From Flavobacteriales bacterium (lineage in GTDB: Bacteria > Bacteroidota > Bacteroidia > Flavobacteriales > Flavobacteriaceae), in contig WGAP01000001.1 in assembly GCA_015494775.1 (NCBI GenBank), positions 1 through 16,252 on the forward strand: 16,252 nt of DNA, read 5' to 3'. Shown here piece after piece: positions 1-5,682 of the stretch; within the stretch, counting starts at the first letter, position 1, and each line of letters opens with the position of its first letter. Both the position numbers and the translations under genes were made by a program. Under the pieces are notes generated by a model. That model worked only from the letters and a program-made list of their open reading frames with translations. It was not told the origin of the DNA and did not search any database.

Positions 1-122
1 CCGCCCCCGACGGAGCGGGAGGTCGTTAATGTTTTTTATCAGGTGAAAATAACGAATAAATAAAGGGTAGTCCTTTCCAAAACGGCTAATATTCCCAAAC
101 AATAACAAATCCTCAATTCCTG

Positions 123-743
123 TCAAAAATCAAAACACCCGTAATTTTCCATTTGTAACAATTCATTAATTTCGTTTTTATCAAAATATTCATGGTCGAA
201 TGGCCCACCCAACCATTCGATAAACATTTCATATTCCTCGTGCTTCGGATCGCTGAGTACTTCCAACATATATGCATAGCCACTTACCCCTCCCACATCT
301 TCCGGCGGACAATTATTCTTCCCTCCAATACAAATCGGGTATTTTACTCCGCTTTCGACCGGTAGTATCTTTTCCAGAACAATATCATGTTCCCAACCAT
401 CTCCGAAATCATACTCATAAATTATTTTGTCTTTTTCTTCCACCAATAAATCGGATATTTTTACATTCTCATAATCCACCGATTTAACGTTATCCCACCA
501 ATCATCATCTTCCGATTTTTGGGTAAATTCTATGCCATTAGCAATAAATTGATGTAAATGATAATTTTCCCAACCCATAGTGGTTTGAATAATCTTATGA
601 AAATCGGGCAAGAACAAATCCGGATGAACGAGTATTCTTCGCCAAATTTTTGGACTGAATCCTTTTAATGAAATCTTGATTTGATAAATTTTATCCTTCA
701 TCGCTCCATGTATCGAAAGATTGCTATCATTATGGTTTGTCAT
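123..743 (-). CDS. pRiA4b ORF-3-like family protein
   Basis: This 206-residue protein matches the plasmid pRiA4b ORF-3-like family (also annotated as IS1096 passenger TnpR-like). Its function is not established. The family hallmarks are visible: IYQIKISLKG followed by WRRILV near residues 19-39, YDFGDGWEH at 111-119, CPPEDVGG at 145-152, and EWLGGPFD near 176-183. The protein is acidic, with no signal peptide or membrane segment. Most relatives begin just before the IYQIKI-type strand, so the ATG at 701 (residue 15, with GGAG just upstream) is a plausible alternative start. The gene is much more AT-rich than ligA or aroA and stands alone, which suggests accessory DNA. The family assignment is confident; any role in transposition is not supported here. 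Confidence 0.85.
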   Translation of the reverse strand: MTNHNDSNLSIHGAMKDKIYQIKISLKGFSPKIWRRILVHPDLFLPDFHKIIQTTMGWENYHLHQFIANGIEFTQKSEDDDWWDNVKSVDYENVKISDLLVEEKDKIIYEYDFGDGWEHDIVLEKILPVESGVKYPICIGGKNNCPPEDVGGVSGYAYMLEVLSDPKHEEYEMFIEWLGGPFDHEYFDKNEINELLQMENYGCFDF

Positions 744-786
744 AATCTGTTCAATTTGGTTTTTCCCGAAATGTGGCTTTCGGCTG

Positions 787-1002
787 AAAAGTTATTTCGA
801 AGGTAATAAAAAAATCATTATTCGCGACCAAATACAAGGAATAATTTTAGTTGTTGAAATTATTTCTCATGGTATGAATTATGATCAAATTGTAGAAATT
901 AGTGTTAATAATATGACCCGCTACTTACAAAACGGCGGTTATTTCTTTGAAACTCCTGTTGTCCTCCTTTGCCAACGTACAGGTACCGGCACTTACCAAT
1001 AA
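787..1002 (+). pseudogene. Possible decayed DUF433-type gene
   Basis: An open frame from 721 to 1002 begins only at a TTG that lies inside the start of the opposing gene. Its middle part (about 820-930) reads IIIRDQIQGIILVVEIIS followed by HGMNYDQIVE. This lines up without gaps with the DUF433 core, in which IRGTRIPV is followed by a helix, then GMSYDEIL-E. DUF433 proteins are small, antitoxin-like, winged-helix proteins, often paired with DUF5615 nucleases. Here the N-terminal GKPxIRGTR strand is damaged, no good start codon exists, the C-terminus does not look like the family, and no DUF5615 partner follows. I read it as a relic. The alignment is short and made by eye, so chance resemblance is possible. 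Confidence 0.3.
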
Positions 1003-1150
1003 ACTAAAAACAATTTGCCGGTCTTGATGTTTCCCTTCCTTTGAAAATTAAGCAGATTATTAAATTTAGTTTTAACACCCAAAATCAATAATTTCTATTC
1101 GTATCTAATTGATTATTAATCCAATAAAATAAAGACCAAAAGGCGCAAAA

Positions 1151-1186
1151 AACAGGAAAAAGGCGAAACCGCCCTGCGGGTTCGCC
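1151..1186 (-). terminator. Rho-independent terminator of the ligA-aroA transcript
   Basis: Read on the minus strand, arms GGCGAACCCGC and GCGGTTTCGCC form a strong hairpin (one internal mismatch, loop AGG). TTTTTCCTGTTTTTTG follows immediately. It is the first hairpin with a following U tract downstream of aroA, about 250 bases past its stop codon. The hairpin is also the first module of repeat array copy A, so the terminator and the repeat are the same DNA. Confidence 0.6.
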
Positions 1187-1415
1187 GACCGCCGAGGAAA
1201 CCGAAGGGTTCCGAGGCCCGCGGAGCAAGACGAGCGCCGCCGCTTGCAAGGCGCGCAGGCTTGTGGAGCCGCGGAGGGAAACAAGGCGTAGCCTTGGCAT
1301 TGGCCGGTGGAAGCCGCAGGTTCCCAGAGCAGGCGAAGAAGATCACAGCCGCCGAGCGTAGCGAGGCGGCAAGGGCTTCGGAGCCAGCGAAGGCAGACCA
1401 CAGGGCTGCCGGAGC
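1162..1415. repeat. GC-rich hairpin-module array, copy A
   Basis: This gene-free stretch between the AT-rich edge and aroA is a chain of short inverted repeats. The modules are: 1162-1186 (arms GGCGAAACCGC/GCGGGTTCGCC); 1196-1212 (GGAA-A-CC, loop GAA, GG-G-TTCC); 1258-1270 (GGCT/AGCC, loop TGTGG); 1282-1296 (CAAGGC, loop GTA, GCCTTG); 1309-1324 (GGAA-G-CC, loop GCA, GG-TTCC); 1348-1370 (GCCGCC-GA-GC, loop GTA, GC-GA-GGCGGC); and 1392-1410 (GGCAG-A-CC, loop ACA, GG-G-CTGCC). Most modules recur in copy B at 5275-5590, in another order. Both strands are open in several frames only because stop codons are rare in GC-rich DNA; reading frame is not kept between copies. The function is unknown. The remainder, 1003-1150, is plain AT-rich spacer. 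Confidence 0.75.
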
Positions 1416-1434
1416 TTAAAAAACAAGCAAAAAC

Positions 1435-2616
1435 TTATTTCCCCCAATCCTCCCAAAAACCCGGATAGGACTTGGCCACATTCCCGGGATCGTCGATTTG
1501 CATGGCGGGAAACAAAATTTGCAACACGGCAAAAGACATGCTCATCCGGTGGTCGTTGTAGGTGTGAATGCGGCCGCGAAAGTCGGTAAAGGCTTCCGGC
1601 GCCATGATTTCCAGCCAATCGCTTCCCGAGCGGGTGCGGGCACCCAGCTTGCCCAATTCGTTTTCCAAGGCCGCAATACGGTCCGTTTCCTTGATGCGCA
1701 GGGTTTGCAGTCCCGTCAGTTGGCAAGGAATCCGCAGGCCAAAGCAAGTAACGGCCAAGGGCTGTGCCAGGTCGGGAAAGTCGCGGCAATCGATGTCCAT
1801 TTGTGCAGGCAAAGGTTTTCCGGTGCGTTCCAAATGCAAAATATCGCCTTCGCATCGTGTGCACACCCCGAAATTTTCAAAAAGTTTTTCGGCTATGGCA
1901 TCTCCTTGCACCGACGGCCGGAAAAAACGGGCCAAACGAACCGGCCGGCCCGTAACGGCCGTACGGGCATAAAAAAACGCCGCCGCCGACCAGTCGCTTT
2001 CCAGGGTGAATGTTTTTTCAGGCGGATGTGCCGGCGGCCGCACTTCGACCGTATCACCGATTTGCCGCACCGGAATACCGGCCTGTTGCAGCAGCAATGC
2101 CGTCATACGGATGTAGGGCCGTGAAACGGGCTTGCCTTGGAGCCGGATGCGGATGCCCCGGTCGGTGGCCGGCGCCACCAGCATCAGGGCAGTGATGAAT
2201 TGGCTCGAAATGCCGGCATCGAGCTTTACTTCGCCGCCTTGTTTGGCTTTGGGTGAAGGCGTGATGCGCACGGGCGGGAAACCCGTCCGGTCAAGATATT
2301 CGATTTGCGCACCGAGTGCACGCAAAGCATCCACCAACGGCCCTACGGGCCGGCGGCGCATACGCGGCGTTCCGTCCAAGGTTAGGGGTTGCGTGGCCGA
2401 AAGTCCGTAGTAGGCCAAGGCGAAGCGCATGGCCGTGCCGGCATCGCGAATGTCGATATGCGGCGCCGTGGTATCGAGCGCCTTTTGGAGCAAGGCCGTG
2501 TCGCGTGCCGTGGGAAGCCGGTCTATACCAATGCCCGGAAATAATTTGCTCAACACCAGCAAGCGGTTGCCGATGCTCTTGGAGGCGGGCAGGGTGATAA
2601 GCGGGATTTTTTTCAT
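1435..2616 (-). CDS. aroA: 3-phosphoshikimate 1-carboxyvinyltransferase (EPSP synthase)
   Basis: Cytosolic enzyme of the shikimate pathway. It transfers the enolpyruvyl group of phosphoenolpyruvate to shikimate 3-phosphate, the step before chorismate. The 393-residue protein is somewhat shorter than the E. coli enzyme (427). Motifs appear in order: PASKSIGNR at 10-18 (substrate-binding Lys13), DAGTAMRF at 58-65, DGTPRMRRRPV at 81-91, SSQF at 137-140, SDWSAAAFF at 207-215, PDLAQ at 281-285 (catalytic-type Asp282), RIKETDR at 307-313 (Glu310), NDHRMSM at 354-360 and AKSYP at 381-385 (Lys382). All key residues expected of the family are present, so it should be active. Its ATG overlaps the ligA stop codon as ATGA, which suggests translational coupling downstream of ligA. 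Confidence 0.97.
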   Translation of the reverse strand: MKKIPLITLPASKSIGNRLLVLSKLFPGIGIDRLPTARDTALLQKALDTTAPHIDIRDAGTAMRFALAYYGLSATQPLTLDGTPRMRRRPVGPLVDALRALGAQIEYLDRTGFPPVRITPSPKAKQGGEVKLDAGISSQFITALMLVAPATDRGIRIRLQGKPVSRPYIRMTALLLQQAGIPVRQIGDTVEVRPPAHPPEKTFTLESDWSAAAFFYARTAVTGRPVRLARFFRPSVQGDAIAEKLFENFGVCTRCEGDILHLERTGKPLPAQMDIDCRDFPDLAQPLAVTCFGLRIPCQLTGLQTLRIKETDRIAALENELGKLGARTRSGSDWLEIMAPEAFTDFRGRIHTYNDHRMSMSFAVLQILFPAMQIDDPGNVAKSYPGFWEDWGK

Positions 2617-4616
2617 CCGCGGCCGGTCATGTGCAGGTAGTCTTCTTCGCTGATGATGGGAACGCCCAGGGCTTGGGCTTTGGCCACCTTCGACGGACCG
2701 GGTTTTTCGCCGGCCAACAGGTAATCGGTCTTGGAACTGACCGACGAACTCACTTCGCCGCCGTAATGCTCGATATCTTCCTTGATTTGTTCGCGCGAAA
2801 AATGTTGGAAAGTCCCGCTGACCACGAATTTTTTGCCGTGTAGCAGGTTTTGTTCGGGGGATTCGGGCCGGGCTTCGAACTGCAAGCCGGCCTTGCGCAG
2901 GCGTTCCAACATTTTCAGGTTGTCGGGATTGTGGAAAAACTTGTAGATACTTTCGGCCACCACCCGGCCCACATCGGGCGTTTGCATCAATTCTTTGATG
3001 CTTGCCCGGCCCACATTGTCGATGGAACCGAAACGGCGAATGAGTTTTTTGGCCGTGCTTTCACCCACGTGGGGAATACCCAGGGCGTAGAGCAATTTTT
3101 CGGGCGGGCGCTGCTTGGATTTTTCAATACCGCGGAGGATGTTTTCGGCCGTCTTGTCGCGGATGCCTTCCAGCCGGATCAACTGCTCTTTGGTCAGGTC
3201 GTAGAGGTCGGCGGGGTTGTGTACCAAGCCCGCGTTGTAGAGCAATTCCACGGTTTCTTTGCCCAGCCCGTCGATGTCCATGGCGTTGCGGCCGACAAAG
3301 TGTTCCAGGGCGGCAATTTGTTGGGGCGCACAGCCGGCGGTATTGACACAGTAGTAATTGGCGTCGATTTTGACCAATGGCGTATGACAAACGGGACATT
3401 CGGACGGGAAGCGTACGGGTTTGGCGCCGGGCAGCCGCTTGGATTTGTCCACCGCCACCACTTGGGGAATCACTTCGCCGGCTTTTTCCACAAACACCGT
3501 ATCGCCTTCGTGCAAGTCCAAGGCCTTGATGATGTCTTCGTTGTGCAAGGAAGCCCGCTGCACCACCGTTCCGCCCAAAACCACCGGTTCGAAAATGGCC
3601 ACGGGCGTTACCTTGCCGGTGCGGCCCACTTGGAATTCCACACGCAAGAGTTTGGTGGCTTTCCGTTCGGCGGGGAATTTGTAGGCAATGGCCCAACGCG
3701 GATATTTGGCCGTAAAGCCCAATTCCTGTTGCTTGTCGAATTCGTTTACCTTGATGACAATACCGTCGGTTTGGAAGTCGAACTCGAAACGTTTCACTTC
3801 CCAGGTGTTGATAAAATCCATCACTTCGTCCAGGTTATGCGCCAGGGTAAAGGCCTCGCGGTGAAGCAAAAACCCCCATTCGATAAGCTTGTTCATGGCT
3901 TCGTACTGGCTTTTGACCGGCAGGTTTTCACCCAGCATTTGCCAGGGGACAAAATCCAGGCCCCGTTGGGCCACAATACGGCTGTCTTGTTGTTTGAGCG
4001 TGCCTGCGGCCAGGTTCCGCGGATTCATAAAGGGTTCTTCGCCCCGGGCCTTGCGTTCTTCGTTGATGCGTTCGAAATTTTTCCGCGACATCAAGACCTC
4101 TCCGCGCACAAAAAGCTCGGCCGGCACATCGGGCGCTTCGATGACCAGCGGCAAGGAACGTATGGTGCGGGCGTTGTTGGTAACATCATCACCCTGAACG
4201 CCGTCGCCCCGGGTTATGGCCTCATGGAAACGCCCGTTTTGATATTCCACACTCAGAGACGTGCCGTCGTATTTGAGTTCCACACAGTAGGTAAAATCGT
4301 TTCCGATGGCCCGCCGCACGCGTTCGTCCCATGCTTTGAGGTCGGCAAAGGAATAGGAATTATCCAATGAATACATGGGATATTTATGCCGTTTGACGGG
4401 AAATTCCTTGGTTACGGTTCCGCCCACGCGTTGGGTGGGAGAGTTGGGGTCGTAAAATTCGGGCCATTGCTGTTCCAATTTTTGGAGTTCCTTCATCAGC
4501 ATGTCAAACTTGTAGTCCGAAATGCTGGGTTTGGCCAAAACGTAGTATTCGTAGTTGTAGCGGTTGAGGAGTTTACGCAATTCCTCGATGCGTTTTCGGG
4601 CTTGTTCGCGCGTCAT
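2613..4616 (-). CDS. ligA: NAD+-dependent DNA ligase
   Basis: Essential ligase that seals nicks in replication and repair, using NAD+ to form a ligase-AMP intermediate. The 667-residue length is typical. An N-terminal NAD-binding Ia domain is followed by the adenylation motif KYDG at 115-118 (Lys115 is the AMP-linked residue), then RGEV at 171-174, DGIVIKV at 284-290 and the OB fold. A four-cysteine zinc finger follows (C407, C410, C423, C429), then helix-hairpin-helix repeats over about 435-560 and a C-terminal BRCT domain from about 591, starting GKKFVVSGTF. It begins at an ATG close to a Bacteroidota-like promoter and ends in a 4-base overlap with aroA. No missing domain or frameshift was seen. 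Confidence 0.98.
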   Translation of the reverse strand: MTREQARKRIEELRKLLNRYNYEYYVLAKPSISDYKFDMLMKELQKLEQQWPEFYDPNSPTQRVGGTVTKEFPVKRHKYPMYSLDNSYSFADLKAWDERVRRAIGNDFTYCVELKYDGTSLSVEYQNGRFHEAITRGDGVQGDDVTNNARTIRSLPLVIEAPDVPAELFVRGEVLMSRKNFERINEERKARGEEPFMNPRNLAAGTLKQQDSRIVAQRGLDFVPWQMLGENLPVKSQYEAMNKLIEWGFLLHREAFTLAHNLDEVMDFINTWEVKRFEFDFQTDGIVIKVNEFDKQQELGFTAKYPRWAIAYKFPAERKATKLLRVEFQVGRTGKVTPVAIFEPVVLGGTVVQRASLHNEDIIKALDLHEGDTVFVEKAGEVIPQVVAVDKSKRLPGAKPVRFPSECPVCHTPLVKIDANYYCVNTAGCAPQQIAALEHFVGRNAMDIDGLGKETVELLYNAGLVHNPADLYDLTKEQLIRLEGIRDKTAENILRGIEKSKQRPPEKLLYALGIPHVGESTAKKLIRRFGSIDNVGRASIKELMQTPDVGRVVAESIYKFFHNPDNLKMLERLRKAGLQFEARPESPEQNLLHGKKFVVSGTFQHFSREQIKEDIEHYGGEVSSSVSSKTDYLLAGEKPGPSKVAKAQALGVPIISEEDYLHMTGRG

Positions 4617-4639
4617 GATTTTAGGTTTTAAACAACTTT

Positions 4640-4670
4640 CAAGTTAGCATATTTGAGCAAATCGGACAAG
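4640..4670 (-). promoter_or_regulatory. Candidate ligA promoter
   Basis: On the minus strand CTTG (4670-4667) is followed after 20 bases by TAACTTG (4646-4640), close to the Bacteroidota -33/-7 pattern TTTG, 19-ish bases, TAnnTTTG. A start point near 4633 would leave a leader of roughly 17 bases before the ligA ATG. The -7 box is one base short of consensus, so this is only a candidate. Confidence 0.4.
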
Positions 4671-4690
4671 TGTCGGGAGCATTTTTGTTG

Positions 4691-4942
4691 ATTTTGGGCG
4701 CCCGGTCGCTCACGTTCACGCAGGCCGCCGGCTTTCGCCTACGGCTCATCCGGCGGCGCGTTCACGTGGCGTCCGCCGGGCTGTCCGCTTAAATTCAGCT
4801 TGGCGGCTCGCGGTTTTTGCGCGGGCGCGCGGCACGCGCGCCCGCGCCCGCCCGTACGTGGGGCTTCCTCAGGGCGCCTCCGCCGGGCGGAAAAACCTGC
4901 TCGCCGCCGGCGCTTCATACCGCTCCCATCCCTGGCGCAAAT
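4691..4942. repeat. GC-rich intergenic element resembling a widespread Bacteroidota repeat
   Basis: There is no gene here. The ends and middle carry landmarks that I recall from a dispersed intergenic repeat of many Bacteroidota genomes: TTGGGCG near the left end, CCGGGCTGTCCGCT at about 4776-4790, and CCGCTCCCATCCCTGGCGCA near 4920-4939. Between these are strong inverted repeats: GCCGCCGG (4724-4731) with CCGGCGGC (4750-4757), and a 13-bp perfect stem at 4819-4847. The sequence differs sharply in composition from the coding DNA and the AT-rich ligA leader. Its function is unknown. The family match is from memory and was not searched. Confidence 0.55.
4819..4847. repeat. Perfect 13-bp GC hairpin with GCA loop
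   Basis: Arms GCGCGGGCGCGCG and CGCGCGCCCGCGC pair without a mismatch around the three-base loop GCA. It lies inside the GC-rich Bacteroidota-type element. No T tract follows on either strand (TTTTT precedes it on the plus strand, and reads as AAAAA after it on the minus strand), so it is not a standard terminator. Confidence 0.8.
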
Positions 4943-5010
4943 TTAGTTTTGAGTTTTTAGTTCTTAGTTTTGAGTTGATTTTTATCTGAGCGACCGTGTT
5001 GGATGACGGC

Positions 5011-5159
5011 ACCTTCGATACACTGCACCTTCGGCACAGCACTCAGCCACCTGTTTGGGAGGTCATTGAGTGATTTTTGCGTAGCAAAAATTGTATCGAA
5101 ATGACCGGTTGGCCGGGGCTTCGATACACTGCTCACTACGTTCGCAGCACTCAGCCGCC
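5011..5159. repeat. Three copies of a TTCGATACA...CACTCA interrupted palindrome
   Basis: Copy 1 (5011-5051, plus) reads TTCGATACA, then a small hairpin-like insert, then CACTCAGCCACC. Copy 3 (about 5117-5159, plus) has the same flanks around a different insert (CTGC...GCAG), ending CAGCCGCC. Copy 2 (5061-5106) is in the opposite orientation: GGTCATTGAGTG, an ATTTTTGC/GCAAAAAT stem with loop GTA, then TGTATCGAAATGACC. The flanks are shared and the central hairpin differs each time. Similar TTCGA...CTCAG intergenic repeats are, from memory, common in Bacteroidota genomes. The neighbouring 4943-5010 is AT-rich and contains TTAGTTTTGAG twice (4943-4953 and 4963-4973). Confidence 0.6.
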
Positions 5160-5259
5160 GGCCTTTCGGTGCATTATGCCTTGGTTGGAACATCGGGCAT
5201 TATGGTTGTTCTTCTATCGTAAACATTGTAGGCGAATTGCTATACCATTTGATTATCAA

Positions 5260-5299
5260 CAAAAAAACAAAAAAGGCGAAACCGCCCTGCGGATTCGCC
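5260..5299 (-). terminator. Minus-strand terminator-like hairpin at the end of array copy B
   Basis: On the minus strand arms GGCGAATCCGC and GCGGTTTCGCC form a hairpin followed by TTTTTTGTTTTTTTGTTG. It is the same module and arrangement as the terminator after aroA. Here no protein gene lies upstream on that strand, so if it works it would end a non-coding transcript running through the array, or read-through antisense to glnS. Confidence 0.45.
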
Positions 5300-5600
5300 G
5301 GACGCCGAGGAAACCAAAGGGTTCCGAGGCATGCAAGGAGACCGTCAGGGCTCCGCAGCACGCGAAGGGAGACGCCGCCCGAGCGAATGCGAATGGCGGC
5401 CGGCTCCCGAAGCCGCGAAACAAGACAAGGTGCGGCCGGTGCGCAGGCCCGTGGAAACCGCCGGCTTGTGGAGCCGCGAAGGCAGACCGCAGGGCTGCCG
5501 GAGCGCCGGAGCGAGACCGTCAGGGCTCGCGAAGGGCGAAGGGAAACAAGGCGCGGCTTTTGGCTTTGGCCCCCGGAAGCCGCAGGTTCCCGGAGCGCAC
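5275..5600. repeat. GC-rich hairpin-module array, copy B
   Basis: Second copy of the hairpin array, just upstream of glnS. The modules are: 5275-5299 (as 1162-1186); 5309-5325 (GGAA-A-CC, loop AAA, GG-G-TTCC); 5337-5354 (GGAG-A-CC, loop GTCA, GG-G-CTCC); 5374-5400 (GCCGCC...GA-GC, loop GAAT, GC-GA...GGCGGC); 5401-5415 (CGGCT/AGCCG); 5463-5475 (GGCT/AGCC, loop TGTGG); 5481-5499 (GGCAG-A-CC, loop GCA, GG-G-CTGCC); 5511-5530 (GCGAG-A-CC, loop GTCA, GG-G-CTCGC); and 5575-5590 (GGAA-G-CC, loop GCA, GG-TTCC). A long open frame crosses it in phase with glnS, but it is arginine-rich low-complexity translation and not a real N-terminal extension. Confidence 0.75.
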
Positions 5601-5682
5601 CTACACACAAAAAAATCTTCCGGCTACGGGCCTAAATCCCTTGCTTTTGCGTAATATTGCAATGAGGAAAATCATCCAACCT

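Noticed and set aside
1..63. Possible C-terminal end of an upstream plus-strand gene (20 codons, then TAA)
   Set aside because: Too short to recognise; one open frame over 63 bases is expected by chance. The rest of 1-122 shows no gene, and no clear terminator for the minus-strand gene.
1085..1401. Overlapping open frames of 70-100 codons on the minus strand in array copy A, with a counterpart in copy B
   Set aside because: They arise from stop-poor GC-rich repeats. Although the shared modules translate alike in places (e.g. FPRRSANPQGGFAFF and its counterpart), spacing between other shared modules differs by non-multiples of three, so no single frame is conserved.
2850..4370. 506-codon open frame on the plus strand opposite ligA
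   Set aside because: It is the antisense shadow of ligA; the ligA frame has all family motifs and this frame has no recognisable domain.
5011..5159. CRISPR-like array
   Set aside because: The repeated parts are interrupted palindromes in mixed orientation, spacing is irregular, and there are no unique spacers of constant size or cas genes.
4691..5620. Insertion sequence or integron remnant
   Set aside because: No transposase or integrase fragment, no terminal inverted repeats with target duplication, and no attC-like core sites were found.
5652..5659. glnS promoter from the TAATATTG box
   Set aside because: It resembles a -7 element, but no TTTG or TTG lies at a proper distance upstream, so it is not listed as a feature.
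5077..5682. Long open frame in phase with glnS, suggesting a 200-residue N-terminal extension of GlnRS
   Set aside because: The extension is arginine-rich translation of the repeat island, contains the palindromes and hairpin array, and is unlike any GlnRS. The family start fits the ATG at 5683.
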